A stretch of DNA of 64,000 nt from UBA4951 sp963616935 (lineage in GTDB: Bacteria > Bacillota_I > Bacilli_A > RFN20 > CAG-826), in NCBI GenBank assembly GCA_963616935.1, contig CAVEMS010000003.1, forward strand, positions 124,001 through 188,000, read 5' to 3'. Shown here piece after piece: positions 1-8,477 of this stretch. Position numbers and translations under genes: made by a program. The notes under the pieces were generated by a model. It saw only the letters and a list, made by a program, of their open reading frames with translations, had not been told where the DNA came from and ran no database searches. The first letter of the stretch is position 1. Each line of letters begins with the position of its first letter.

Positions 1-491
1 TGTTCAGCACGATAATCGGAATGATCATTCAGTTCCCTGTGTTCATTTCCGTGTGGGGCGCTTTGCAAGGAAGTGCCGTCTTATCATCGGGCGAGGTTTT
101 AAATCTCCGGCTTAGCGACACCATCCAAAGCGTTCTCTTTAACGTTTCAGGAACTTGGTATTTGAACACCACCGGATGGTGGACTGCGTTGATATTGTTC
201 ATCGTCATGGCTGCGCTCCAATTCTTGGCTATGAAGCTTCCGCAATGGATCACTAAAGCGAAGACGAAGAATCAAGCGCATTTGACTGCCAATCCAACCG
301 CCGATAAAAATGCTAAGACTATGAAATACGTTTCATATGGTATGTTGATTTTCACCATTGTCTTAGGCTTTGCTTTGCCGGCCGCTATGGGTGTTTATTG
401 GGCAATCGGCGCCTTGTTATCTATGGCTCAAACGGCAATCGTTCAGACCATCATTTCAAAAAAGATGGCCAAAAGGAACAACAATAAATAA
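1..491 (+). CDS. yidC: Membrane protein insertase YidC/OxaA, C-terminal part (5' end outside window)
   Basis: The frame is open from the first bases of the window, so only about the last 162 residues are present. The segment starts in a hydrophobic stretch ending in a QFPVF motif, then carries a short extracytoplasmic loop, a transmembrane segment (ALILFIVMAALQFLAMK), a polar cytoplasmic loop, two more hydrophobic segments and a basic tail (KKMAKRNNNK). This is the known C-terminal layout of the YidC/Oxa1 family, which inserts and folds membrane proteins with or without Sec. The position 17 bases before jag is the classical rnpA-yidC-jag-mnmE order of Firmicutes near oriC. The substrate-contact Arg lies upstream of the window and cannot be checked. 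Confidence 0.9.
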   Translation, partial: FSTIIGMIIQFPVFISVWGALQGSAVLSSGEVLNLRLSDTIQSVLFNVSGTWYLNTTGWWTALILFIVMAALQFLAMKLPQWITKAKTKNQAHLTANPTADKNAKTMKYVSYGMLIFTIVLGFALPAAMGVYWAIGALLSMAQTAIVQTIISKKMAKRNNNK

Positions 492-508
492 TCTTCGGAG
501 GAATAACG

Positions 509-1108
509 ATGAAAGAATTCAAAAACAAAACGGTTGAAGAGGCGTTAAACGACGCCGCTAACGAACTCGGCGTTCCGGTTGCGAATTTGGTTTACAAGGT
601 CGTCGATGAGAAGAAGGGTCTCTTCCATAAAGAAGCCACTATCAACGTTTACGAGGATGACGATGCGGTCTCCTATGCCAAAGAGTATTTGATCGAATCC
701 ATTAAGGCGTTGGGCATTGAAATCACCGCCGAAGCGAATTTCCAAGAAGACATAATACATGTCTCAATCGATTCCGCTAGAAATCCGGTTCTTATCGGGA
801 AAAACGGAAGAACTCTCCAAGCTTTGAATGAATTGGTTCGTTTGGCTGTCAGCAATAAATTCCATCATCGTTATAGGATTTTGCTCGACGTTGGAGGATA
901 TAAAGAGGACAAATACAGCAGATTGGCTTATGTCGCAAGGAGAAACGCCAACGATGCCATCAAGAATCATATGGACATCAAACTTGAGCCGATGACGCCT
1001 GATGAAAGAAGAATCGTGCATAACACCTTGAGTGGTATGGAACACATCAAAACCGAATCGACTGGCGAAGGTCCGAATAGAGCGGTTGTGATAAAATACG
1101 TCGATTAA
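509..1108 (+). CDS. jag: RNA-binding protein KhpB/Jag (Jag-N, KH, R3H)
   Basis: This 199-residue protein has the three-part Jag architecture: a Jag-N domain at about 1-50, a KH domain with the GxxG loop GKNG at 97-100, and an R3H domain with ERRIVH at 166-171. KhpB/Jag binds RNA in the cytoplasm, usually with KhpA, and is linked to cell elongation and division in Firmicutes. A clear ribosome site (GGAGG) lies just before the ATG. It follows yidC by 17 bases and is followed by an intrinsic terminator, so yidC-jag end a transcript here. Assignment is secure; the RNA targets cannot be read from sequence. Confidence 0.95.
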   Translation: MKEFKNKTVEEALNDAANELGVPVANLVYKVVDEKKGLFHKEATINVYEDDDAVSYAKEYLIESIKALGIEITAEANFQEDIIHVSIDSARNPVLIGKNGRTLQALNELVRLAVSNKFHHRYRILLDVGGYKEDKYSRLAYVARRNANDAIKNHMDIKLEPMTPDERRIVHNTLSGMEHIKTESTGEGPNRAVVIKYVD

Positions 1109-1124
1109 CAAAAGAAAGAAAAAT

Positions 1125-1149
1125 GGCGCTGGTAAGCGCCTTTTCTTTT
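1125..1149 (+). terminator. Intrinsic terminator of yidC-jag
   Basis: A perfect 6-bp stem GGCGCT/AGCGCC (1125-1130 with 1135-1140) closes a GGTA loop and is followed by a T-rich tract at 1141-1149. It lies 17 bases after the jag stop. Confidence 0.9.
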
Positions 1150-1196
1150 AAAATTGGCAACATTCTTTTAGAATAACCGTTAAAGAGGTGGAAAAG

Positions 1197-2354
1197 ATGA
1201 AAAAAGGATCACGGATAACTCTAATTGTGCTTGAGCTGCTTTCGCTTGCGGCCATAGCCGTTGGAATGACTTTTACGTTTTTAAATGGCGGCACAGCTAA
1301 AATATTTTTTGAATATTCCACGATAAATGCCGTTTTTGCAGCGATAATTGCGTTTTTTTCAATTTGTTTTTTGCTTTTTTCAAAAAAGGAAAAGGAAATT
1401 GGCGCGTGGTTTTGGGGAATAAAGCTGATCGGCGCCGTTAGCTCGTTGATGTTGATTGTTTTGTCATTCGTTTTCTCTTATCCGATCGCCAACCCATCAG
1501 ATGTTGATTGGGGTTCGTTTGTTAAGGACGGCCCGCTTTACCTGGTTGTTTGTCTGCCGCTTCTCTCTTTAGCCTCTTTCTTGGCTGCTACGCCAAAAAG
1601 ACGTAAAGCAAACATATTCGCTTTCGCTTTATTGGGAACGGTTATTCCGATTGCGTACATTGCTTTTGTTCTTGTACATAAGCTCTTTATTGATAAAGCG
1701 ATGTTCGATGCCGTCTCGCTTTCTGCGAAAGCGTATCTTTCCCCGTCGTTTGTGAATAATGATGCGTTGAAACCGGAGATCGTTTATACCTTGTATCTTG
1801 CTGGCTGCGTTTTGGTTTCATATCTATTGTCTTTGCTCCTTTCGTTGGATGTAAAGAAAGCTGTTTTGGTTGAATCGTCGGTTGCGCTTAACGAAGCGAA
1901 AATCGAAACTGAACCGATTGTCGATAAAACCGAAACCGATCGCGAAAAGACAACCGCTGATGAAGAAAAATCGGAAAAACAATGCGAATCCCCAACGGAT
2001 TGCGATATTCAACAAAGTACGAACGTGGAAGAAACGCCAGAAAAAACAGAAGACAAAAAAGAAGAAAACGACGAGAAGCCAAAACAAAAGGATGTCGCTC
2101 CGGTCAAAAAGGAGAAATCGTCATCGACTCAAAATGGCAAAGTCAGCAAATATGGCGATGGCGCTCGTGTATATCATATTTCGAAGCAGCCCGATGGCAT
2201 TCAATGGCAAGTCAAACTAGCCACAGGCAAAAAGCCAATAAAACTGTTTAAGACGCAAGCGGAAGCCATTGATTTTGCCAAGCGCTTAACGAAGACGCAA
2301 GGCGGTTCGATACGCATCCATTCAGTTAAGGGAAGGATGAGAAAGGGCGGATAA
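1197..2354 (+). CDS. Polytopic membrane protein with C-terminal DUF2188-like domain
   Basis: A protein of 385 residues whose function I do not recognise. The first about 220 residues contain five to six hydrophobic segments. A charged Lys/Glu/Asp-rich linker follows (about 225-320). The last about 60 residues match the DUF2188 pattern: a YHISKQPDG strand, a TQAEAIDFAKRL helix, and a closing IRIHSVKGRMRKGG. I chose the ATG at 1197 over the in-frame GTG at 1188 because AGAGGTGG (1184-1191) sits at the right distance from 1197 and would overlap a GTG start. The stop overlaps the mnmE start by one base, so the two are translationally coupled. DUF2188 is usually a small soluble domain; a membrane-anchored version between jag and mnmE is unusual. 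Confidence 0.8.
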   Translation: MKKGSRITLIVLELLSLAAIAVGMTFTFLNGGTAKIFFEYSTINAVFAAIIAFFSICFLLFSKKEKEIGAWFWGIKLIGAVSSLMLIVLSFVFSYPIANPSDVDWGSFVKDGPLYLVVCLPLLSLASFLAATPKRRKANIFAFALLGTVIPIAYIAFVLVHKLFIDKAMFDAVSLSAKAYLSPSFVNNDALKPEIVYTLYLAGCVLVSYLLSLLLSLDVKKAVLVESSVALNEAKIETEPIVDKTETDREKTTADEEKSEKQCESPTDCDIQQSTNVEETPEKTEDKKEENDEKPKQKDVAPVKKEKSSSTQNGKVSKYGDGARVYHISKQPDGIQWQVKLATGKKPIKLFKTQAEAIDFAKRLTKTQGGSIRIHSVKGRMRKGG

Positions 2355-3685
2355 TGTCCGATACCATCATCGCGCTTGCGACAGCACCCTTCAAAAGCGC
2401 GTTAGCGTTAATCAGGATGAGCGGGAAAGATTCTTTCGAATACGCAAAGAAGGTCTTTTCCAAACCACAAAAAATAAAAGATTCCCGCACAACGGTTTTT
2501 GGCGAGCTCTTAAAAGACGGTGAAGCCATCGACCAGGTCGTTTTGTTTTTATATCCCTCTTCGTCTTCTATGACCGGTGAAAACGTGGTGGAGATCTCTT
2601 GTCACGGCTCAATGGTCATCGTTAATCAAATAATCGATTTGTTTTTGTCTTTGGGGGCTAGATATGCCGAAAGAGGCGAATTCACGGAACGCGCCTTCCT
2701 TTCTGGGAAAATGGATCTCATTCAATGTGAAGCAGTCAACGAGTTGGTTAACTCTACAACGGATGAAGGGAAAAAACTGGCGTTATTGTCTTTAAAAGGC
2801 GAGGCGTCTTCGCTTGTTGGACCGATAAAGAAAAGCATTGGCGATATTCTTTCCTTGATCGAAGTTAATATAGATTACCCAGAATACGAAGACATAGAAG
2901 TTGTGACTACCGCCAAGATAATCGATGAATGCGAAGAAATAAGGAAGACGATTCAGACTTTGGTAAAGCAAGGGAATGAGGGGAGAATCATTAAGGAAGG
3001 CGTCAAAGTGGCCATAGTCGGCGAACCTAATGTTGGCAAATCTTCGCTTTTGAATGCCTTGCTAGGCGAGGATAAAGCAATCGTTTCACCAATTCCTGGA
3101 ACCACCAGGGATTTGGTTGAAGGGTCATTTAGTGTTAATGGTGTTCCCTTTATTTTGCTTGATACCGCCGGAATAAGAAAAACAAATGACGTCATCGAAA
3201 AAATAGGCGTTGAGAGAAGTGAAAAGACGATCGAGGCAAGCGACATTGTTTTGTTGGTTATGGATGTCACGAATCCGGCTTTGCCAAAAGGGATAGAAAA
3301 GAAATTGGAAGGCAAAAAAGTCATTTACGTGTGGAATAAAAAGGATTTATCGAAAACGAAAGCCGATATGCCGATAGACGGGGTTTTCGTCTCGGCCAAG
3401 AATGAAGACATAGCGGAATTGAAGGAAAAGATGGTGGAAGTCGTTGGATTATCCCAAATATCTTTCGAGTCGGCATCTTTGTCGAATGCGAGACAAATCG
3501 GCATATTGAAACAAATCGACCTATTGCTAGAAAGAGCGGAAACCGAAGCAAAAGACGGCGTGCCGCTCGACTTGATAAGCGTTTCGCTTCATAAAGCGTT
3601 AAACGAAACGAAGGAACTTCTTGGGGAAAACGTTTCGCAAGATATATCAGACGAGATCTTCTCGCGTTTTTGCATAGGTAAATAA
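2354..3685 (+). CDS. mnmE: tRNA modification GTPase MnmE
   Basis: With MnmG, MnmE builds the cmnm5 group on U34 of tRNAs reading split codon boxes. The 443-residue protein has the N-terminal folate-binding domain (1-118), a helical domain with an inserted G domain, and the C-terminal FCIGK motif whose Cys is essential in characterised homologues. G-domain motifs are intact: GEPNVGKS (223-230), DTAG (270-273), NKKD (328-331). Length is normal for the family. Its ATG overlaps the upstream stop (TAATG), and tatD begins one base after its stop, so it is internal to an operon running to rsmA. Confidence 0.97.
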   Translation: MSDTIIALATAPFKSALALIRMSGKDSFEYAKKVFSKPQKIKDSRTTVFGELLKDGEAIDQVVLFLYPSSSSMTGENVVEISCHGSMVIVNQIIDLFLSLGARYAERGEFTERAFLSGKMDLIQCEAVNELVNSTTDEGKKLALLSLKGEASSLVGPIKKSIGDILSLIEVNIDYPEYEDIEVVTTAKIIDECEEIRKTIQTLVKQGNEGRIIKEGVKVAIVGEPNVGKSSLLNALLGEDKAIVSPIPGTTRDLVEGSFSVNGVPFILLDTAGIRKTNDVIEKIGVERSEKTIEASDIVLLVMDVTNPALPKGIEKKLEGKKVIYVWNKKDLSKTKADMPIDGVFVSAKNEDIAELKEKMVEVVGLSQISFESASLSNARQIGILKQIDLLLERAETEAKDGVPLDLISVSLHKALNETKELLGENVSQDISDEIFSRFCIGK

Positions 3686-3686
3686 T

Positions 3687-4457
3687 ATGTTTGATTCACA
3701 TTGTCACCTCAATGATGAGATTCTCTTCTCTAGACGCAAAGAAGTAATCGAAAATGCGATGCGCGAAAGCGGTCTAAAGGGCTTTCTTTGCGTCGGCTAC
3801 GATCTAGAAAGTTCTAAAAAAGCACTGCAAATCGCCAGCGAATTTCCTAATGTTTATGCTGCCGTCGGCATTCATCCGGAAAATATAGAAGGGTTAACTT
3901 TGGGTGATGTTGATAAAATAAGGGAAATGGCCGCCGATCCAAAGGTTGTGGCGATAGGAGAAATCGGGCTCGACTATCATTGGACGAAAGAGACTAAAGA
4001 AATGCAAAAGGCTTTTTTCGAAGCGCAAATAAAATTGGCTAACGAATTGTCTTTGCCTGCTACGATTCACATTAGAGATGCGGTTGAGGACGCCTATGAC
4101 ATCCTTTGTGCGCATCCGATTGACAGCAATTTCTCGCTCCACTGCTATTCTGGCTCAAAAGAGATGATGGAAAAGTTTGCGAAGAGATTCGATTGCTATT
4201 TTGGATTTGATGGACCGGTTACTTTCAAAAATGCGATATCGCCGAAGGAGAATTCTTCTCTTTGCCGACTTGATAGAATTCTTTTGGAGACCGACTCGCC
4301 GTATTTGGCGCCGTCGCCATTCAGAGGAAAAGAAAACGAGCCCAAGTATTTGCGGTATATTGCCGAAACGATCGCCCAGTTGCGCGCCATCGATTATGAC
4401 GAATTCGTGAAAAAAACCGATCAAAATGCGGCAAGATTGTTTCATGTGGAACTATAG
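3687..4457 (+). CDS. tatD: TatD family metal-dependent deoxyribonuclease
   Basis: A 256-residue TIM-barrel hydrolase. Metal-binding landmarks of the TatD family are visible: DSHCHLND at the N-terminus, the GEIGLDYHW motif near residue 92, a His in IHIRDA, and the LLETDSPYLAP signature near the C-terminal third. Family members act as 3'-5' exonucleases or DNA-repair nucleases and have also been tied to D-Tyr-tRNA-type activities. Placement directly before rnmV and rsmA is conserved in Firmicutes. The gene is in a tight operon with no visible promoter of its own. Confidence 0.95.
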   Translation: MFDSHCHLNDEILFSRRKEVIENAMRESGLKGFLCVGYDLESSKKALQIASEFPNVYAAVGIHPENIEGLTLGDVDKIREMAADPKVVAIGEIGLDYHWTKETKEMQKAFFEAQIKLANELSLPATIHIRDAVEDAYDILCAHPIDSNFSLHCYSGSKEMMEKFAKRFDCYFGFDGPVTFKNAISPKENSSLCRLDRILLETDSPYLAPSPFRGKENEPKYLRYIAETIAQLRAIDYDEFVKKTDQNAARLFHVEL

Positions 4458-4458
4458 T

Positions 4459-5004
4459 ATGAAGAAATTAGACGCCGTTATCGTTGTGGAAGGCAAAATG
4501 GACAAGGATGTAATCTCATCTTTTTTAGATTGCGACATAATAACGACAAATGGTTCTGCAGTTTCACGTGAAACAATTAATCTAATAAAAGAACTCAAAA
4601 AACGGAAAAGAGTGATAGTTCTTACTGACCCCGATGCGCCCGGCAAAAGAATAAGAGATATATTGAATAACGAGATTCCGCGGTTGGAGAATGCGTTTGT
4701 CCCAAAGAACAAGGCGATAAAAGGGCATAAAGTCGGCGTGGCCGAATGCTCGAAAGATACGATTATGGAAGCTTTGGAGCACATAATTTCGCCAACCGAG
4801 GAAACGATTGGGAACGACGCTCAACGCATTTCCATGTCAGATCTTTTTGAACTTGGCCTCGTTGGCGACGAAAAATCTTCTATGAAAAGGATTGCTTTTT
4901 GTGAAAAGATGCATATCGGCGAATGCAATGCAAAAACGTTGCTAAAAAGATGTAATATGCTTGGGTTATCTAAAGATGACATAAAAGGAGCGATGAATGG
5001 TTAG
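4459..5004 (+). CDS. rnmV: Ribonuclease M5 (5S rRNA maturase)
   Basis: RNase M5 matures 5S rRNA in Firmicutes. The 181-residue protein opens with a Toprim domain: VVEGKMDKDVI carries the catalytic Glu, and LTDPDAPGKRIRDIL supplies the DxD-type metal site. The C-terminal part matches the family DUF4093 region. An upstream in-frame ATG at 4426 lies inside tatD; I prefer the ATG at 4459, two bases after the tatD stop, because the homologous sequence starts with MKKLDAVIVVEGK. The 3' end overlaps rsmA by 8 bases. Confidence 0.93.
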   Translation: MKKLDAVIVVEGKMDKDVISSFLDCDIITTNGSAVSRETINLIKELKKRKRVIVLTDPDAPGKRIRDILNNEIPRLENAFVPKNKAIKGHKVGVAECSKDTIMEALEHIISPTEETIGNDAQRISMSDLFELGLVGDEKSSMKRIAFCEKMHIGECNAKTLLKRCNMLGLSKDDIKGAMNG

Positions 5005-5815
5005 CGAGGAAAAATATTTCGAAAAGATAAAAGAATATAAACTTTTGGCCAAACACGAAGTCGGTCAAAATTTTCTAATCGATCAAGGATTTGCCAGGCA
5101 AATTGTAGAAATCGCTGATTTGAATGAGCAAGATAAAGCGTTAGAAATCGGACCTGGCGCCGGTTCGCTTTCGTATTTCATAGCTCAAAAGAGCGCCGAT
5201 AGCGATCTTATAGACATAGACGAAGGTCTGATAACGAAATTGAAAGAAGATTTTTCCGATAAGGAAAACATCCACCCGATCGTCGGGAACGCATTGAAGT
5301 GCGATTTGTCGTCCTATACGAAGATAATTGGCAATCTCCCTTATTACATAACGTCATCGTTGTTAGAAAGGGTGCTTCTTGACGCCGATTCATTGTCGTT
5401 GGCGGTTTTAATGATTCAGAAAGAGGCTTATGCGAGGATTGTGGCCAAGGTCGGAAGCGACGATTATGGCCCGCTTCCAATCCTTCTTTCCTATCGGGCC
5501 ATAGCAAAAAAAGAATTCTTCGTTTCGAGGTCGTCTTTCGCTCCGGCTCCGCGCGTGGATTCGGTTGTTTTCTCTTTGAGGATAAAACCGAACACCGACG
5601 TCGAATTCGCTAAAAAGTTTTATAAGATCGTGACGTCCCTTTTCTTACACAGAAGAAAGACGATCCTTAACAACCTTTCTGGTTTGATCGGAGAAAAGGC
5701 CGAAAAGATCCTTTCGACGGTCGGAATCGCGCCGCAAACCAGACCAGAAAACATATCGGTCGAAGCGTATATTCGTTTGGCCGAAGAAACTCTTTTAGCG
5801 GCAGAAACCATTTAA
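4997..5815 (+). CDS. rsmA: 16S rRNA dimethyladenosine transferase RsmA (KsgA)
   Basis: This 272-residue SAM-dependent methyltransferase dimethylates the two adjacent adenines near the 3' end of 16S rRNA. Motifs: the N-terminal KHEVGQNFLID, motif I EIGPGAGSLS, and the catalytic NLPYYI. The acidic residue after strand beta-2 appears as LIDID, a mild deviation from the usual VEID. The C-terminal helical region (LFLHRRKTILNNLSG) is typical. The start has a good ribosome site (AAAGGAG at 4984-4990) inside the rnmV coding region. It closes the mnmE-tatD-rnmV-rsmA operon. Confidence 0.96.
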   Translation: MVSEEKYFEKIKEYKLLAKHEVGQNFLIDQGFARQIVEIADLNEQDKALEIGPGAGSLSYFIAQKSADSDLIDIDEGLITKLKEDFSDKENIHPIVGNALKCDLSSYTKIIGNLPYYITSSLLERVLLDADSLSLAVLMIQKEAYARIVAKVGSDDYGPLPILLSYRAIAKKEFFVSRSSFAPAPRVDSVVFSLRIKPNTDVEFAKKFYKIVTSLFLHRRKTILNNLSGLIGEKAEKILSTVGIAPQTRPENISVEAYIRLAEETLLAAETI

Positions 5816-5850
5816 CTGTTTGGATATTGAACGAAACGGCCTATTCAGCC

Positions 5851-5878
5851 TTGTTTTTACATATCTTTCTTGTAAAAT
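5851..5878 (+). promoter_or_regulatory. Promoter of ispE
   Basis: TTGTTT (5851-5856), a 16-base spacer, and TAAAAT (5873-5878). The inferred start near 5885 gives a leader of only about 14 bases before the ATG at 5899 and argues against longer upstream starts. Confidence 0.6.
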
Positions 5879-5898
5879 CGTTGCTTGAAAATTACCTT

Positions 5899-6771
5899 AT
5901 GTGGTTTTTTAAGAAACATTCGTTGGTTCTCCAATCCAACTCGAAAATTAATCTCTCACTCCGTGTTCTCAATCGGAAAGAGGACTCATACCACAATTTG
6001 GAGATGGTGACGCTTCCTTTGGCGCTACACGACGTCATAGAAATGTCGTTGGAAAAGAATAACTACGACACCTATATAACTTGTGACGACATCGGTTTGT
6101 CGAATATGCATCACAATCTTTGCACCAAAGCCGTGGATGCAATGCGGTGTGCTTTCAGATTCAAGGATAATTTCAATATTTCTATCCATAAAGAAATTCC
6201 TTTTGCCGCCGGACTTGGCGGCGGCTCATCGAATGCCGCTGCCGTAATGAAGGGCATTGTGTCGCTTTTAAATATAAAAACAGATGAAGAAACATTAGAT
6301 AAAATCGGAACGTCTATTGGCGCCGATGTCCCCTTCTTCCTGCATGGTAAGTCGGCATTGGTCGAAGGGATTGGTGAAGTTCTAACACCAATCAATGTCA
6401 AAAAATCGTATTGGGTGCTCTTGGTGAAGCCTAAAGAGGGTTTAAGCACAAAGGCCGTTTTTGAAAAATGCGACGCGTTCGTAAGAACGTCTATCGAGAC
6501 GAAAAATGTTCTCGCTGCGTTGGAAAACGGAGACGATGCCTTGTTAGAAACTTCCATCGGAAATGATCTATATGAGCCGGCGTGTTCTATATTACCGAAG
6601 GTTAGAGACATCGTTGATACTTTGAAAGCAAAAGGCCTATCGATCTCGTCGATGACCGGAAGCGGGTCATCATGCTTCGCAATCAGCAATGATGTTAAGA
6701 AACTCAAAGAAGTCGCAAGGTATTTCCTTGATCAAGGGTGTTTCGCTGCTGTTACTAAAACCATCGTTTAA
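5899..6771 (+). CDS. ispE: 4-diphosphocytidyl-2-C-methyl-D-erythritol kinase IspE
   Basis: IspE phosphorylates CDP-methylerythritol in the non-mevalonate isoprenoid pathway, the source of the undecaprenyl carrier. The 290-residue GHMP kinase shows SNSKINLSLRVL near the N-terminus, the ATP-binding AAGLGGGSSNAAA loop, the GADVPFF motif, and the C-terminal MTGSGSSCFA. The frame is open upstream to a TTG at 5827, but homologues begin close to residue 1 of the 5899 start and a promoter occupies 5851-5878. No Shine-Dalgarno is seen before the ATG. No other MEP-pathway gene is in the window. Confidence 0.93.
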   Translation: MWFFKKHSLVLQSNSKINLSLRVLNRKEDSYHNLEMVTLPLALHDVIEMSLEKNNYDTYITCDDIGLSNMHHNLCTKAVDAMRCAFRFKDNFNISIHKEIPFAAGLGGGSSNAAAVMKGIVSLLNIKTDEETLDKIGTSIGADVPFFLHGKSALVEGIGEVLTPINVKKSYWVLLVKPKEGLSTKAVFEKCDAFVRTSIETKNVLAALENGDDALLETSIGNDLYEPACSILPKVRDIVDTLKAKGLSISSMTGSGSSCFAISNDVKKLKEVARYFLDQGCFAAVTKTIV

Positions 6772-6776
6772 GGGCG

Positions 6777-6782
6777 TATAAT
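6777..6782 (+). promoter_or_regulatory. -10 box before the glmU-like gene
   Basis: A consensus TATAAT six bases after the ispE stop; no convincing -35 is seen. It is followed by an AAAGGAG ribosome site at 6800-6806 and the ATG at 6814, so this transcript has a normal leader. Confidence 0.55.
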
Positions 6783-6813
6783 AGGGCTTATCCACACAAA
6801 AGGAGTTTATCTT

Positions 6814-7779
6814 ATGTCACAACGCTACGCTGTTATTTTAGCCGCCGGAAAAGGCTCCAGGATGAAAAGCAAAAGAGACGATATATCCAAAGTCTCGATG
6901 CCGATTCTTGGGGTTCCTGTTATCAAATACATATTAGATGCGCTTAAGCCGCTTAATTGTGACAAAACTATATCCGTCCTTGGACATGGCGGGCAAACTA
7001 GCGAAAAGATAGTAAAAAACGAATCGTTAATCGTTTGGCAAAAAGAGCAAAAAGGATCTGGACACGCCGTCATGATGGCCGCTCCCCTACTTGAGGGTTC
7101 AGATGGAGAAACTATCGTTTGCTGTGGCGACACGCCGTTATTAAGGGCGGAAACCCTTCAAAAGATGTTTGAATACCACGAAGAGAATCATTCCGATTTG
7201 ACGGTTATGTCCTTCGTTCCGAGCGATCCGTTCGGCTATGGAAGGATTGTTAAAGATGAGAATGGAAATTTCCTTAGGATAGTCGAGCAGAAAGATGCGA
7301 GCGAAGAAGAGAAAAAAATCAATGAGGTGAACGCTGGCGTATATATCTTCAACAATAGAGAATTGTTTGAGAGCCTTAAGAAAATAACCACCAAAAACGC
7401 GGCCGGCGAATATTATTTGACTGATGTTATAGACATCTTCGTGAGAAAAGGCCTAAAAGCCCTTTCCTACGTCGTTTCAGATCCGAATGAAACCATGGGT
7501 ATAAATGACCGCGTTCAGCTCGCTGCGGCCGCAAAAGAACTCCAACTAAGGATAAATACCAAGCTTATGAGATCCGGCGTTTCGATAGATGATCCGAACA
7601 ACACCTATATTTCGCCGTATGCGATTATAGGCGCCGATACGGTTATTCATCCGAATTCCCACATTTACGGAATGTCTGTCATTGGGGAAAATTGCGAAAT
7701 TGGTCCAAACGCATTCGTTGAAAACGTAAGCCTTCCTGATGGGGCCGTAATAAATTGCGGAGAAATCAAAAAGCAATAA
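6814..7779 (+). CDS. glmU: UDP-N-acetylglucosamine pyrophosphorylase, GlmU-like with truncated acetyltransferase domain
   Basis: The N-terminal about 230 residues are a GlmU-type nucleotidyltransferase: LAAGKGSRMKSK at the start, the QKEQKGSGHAVMM strand, CCGDTPLL, and YGRIV. After a linker only about three left-handed beta-helix repeats remain (ISPYAIIGADTVIHPNS onward). The protein stops at 321 residues, against about 450 for bifunctional GlmU, so the acetyl-CoA site and catalytic residues of the C-terminal domain are missing. The end is a clean stop followed by a strong terminator, not an obvious frameshift. It should make UDP-GlcNAc from GlcNAc-1-P but probably cannot acetylate GlcN-1-P. 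Confidence 0.88.
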   Translation: MSQRYAVILAAGKGSRMKSKRDDISKVSMPILGVPVIKYILDALKPLNCDKTISVLGHGGQTSEKIVKNESLIVWQKEQKGSGHAVMMAAPLLEGSDGETIVCCGDTPLLRAETLQKMFEYHEENHSDLTVMSFVPSDPFGYGRIVKDENGNFLRIVEQKDASEEEKKINEVNAGVYIFNNRELFESLKKITTKNAAGEYYLTDVIDIFVRKGLKALSYVVSDPNETMGINDRVQLAAAAKELQLRINTKLMRSGVSIDDPNNTYISPYAIIGADTVIHPNSHIYGMSVIGENCEIGPNAFVENVSLPDGAVINCGEIKKQ

Positions 7780-7798
7780 AAGCTTCAAAAAAAGTGTT

Positions 7799-7827
7799 GG
7801 CGCCGGTAATAAAACGGCGCCTTTTTT
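7799..7827 (+). terminator. Intrinsic terminator of the glmU-like gene
   Basis: Stem GGCGCCG/CGGCGCC (7799-7805 with 7815-7821), nine-base loop, then six T residues (7822-7827). Confidence 0.93.
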
Positions 7828-8385
7828 GATAGATGATACGCCCAATCGCATAAGAAACGAGGGTTTATGCGGGCATATTTTGTTGATTCCCCTACTTAAA
7901 GATAGATGACATCGATGTTTCTTTCGATAAATGACCACAAAGGAAATCGACTGTGTTTGATAGGCAAAAACAAAAAATTCCATTATTTTGATACGGCTCT
8001 GTAATATTTTTAATTTTTTTTGATTGACGTTTTTTGAATGTAAAAATAAACAACAATAATTTTCTTGTTCCGCTTGTCACGCGAAGATCGGCGCATGCTT
8101 TTGGTGTCGGAGATGGAGACGCCAAAAAATGCTTCGTGTCTCTCTTCGTTCTTTGTGTTTTTTGGAAGGAATGTTGGATTGGCGAATAATGCACAGCTCT
8201 GACATCGTTTTTTTATGCTTACGGCAAAAAAACGAGGCGTTGAACTTTGCCATATATGATTTGCAAAAATAATGAAGTTTTGATGGTTTACGGCAAATCG
8301 TATATTTTGGAATTTAGAAAAAAAGAACAATGCAGTCGGTAAAAATATTCCCATACACAAACTATCTGTTTTTGCAACTAAGTTA
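7828..8385. other. Gene-poor region, no convincing coding sequence
   Basis: About 560 bases between the glmU terminator and the first inverted repeat of the antitoxin locus. Open frames on the minus strand here (up to 129 codons) have no recognisable domain, no ribosome site and atypical composition. I see no tRNA, repeat array or mobile-element end. The stretch may be a decayed gene or a lost toxin locus. Confidence 0.5.
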
Positions 8386-8412
8386 TTAGCACTACTCATT
8401 ATATAGTGCTAA
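8386..8412. repeat. Perfect inverted repeat upstream of the antitoxin gene
   Basis: TTAGCACTA (8386-8394) and TAGTGCTAA (8404-8412), nine-base arms around a nine-base AT-rich spacer. It lies about 65 bases before the antitoxin ATG, is not followed by a T tract, and is more likely a protein-binding site than a terminator. Confidence 0.6.
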
Positions 8413-8440
8413 AAAACATATCGAAATTGATTATATACTA

Positions 8441-8474
8441 GTAACGCAAAAAGCGTTATAATTGCGTTACAATT
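8441..8474. promoter_or_regulatory. Operator-like repeat cluster over the antitoxin promoter
   Basis: GTAACGCAA (8441-8449) is the inverted partner of TTGCGTTAC (8462-8470). In addition GCGTTATAATT (8453-8463) is repeated directly as GCGTTACAATT (8464-8474). The first repeat contains a consensus TATAAT (8457-8462). Sites of this type over the -10 box are the standard arrangement for autoregulation by ribbon-helix-helix antitoxins; the link to this protein is inference. Confidence 0.6.
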
Positions 8475-8477
8475 AAA

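Noticed and set aside
1824..2251. Lys/Arg-rich and Phe/Arg-rich frames in the middle of the DUF2188 membrane protein gene
   Set aside because: They are alternate-frame readings of its low-complexity Lys/Glu linker.
7892..8399. Minus-strand frames of 100 and 129 codons upstream of the antitoxin gene
   Set aside because: No toxin-like motif (YafQ/RelE), no ribosome site, overlapping frames and AT-rich composition. They do not supply the missing toxin.
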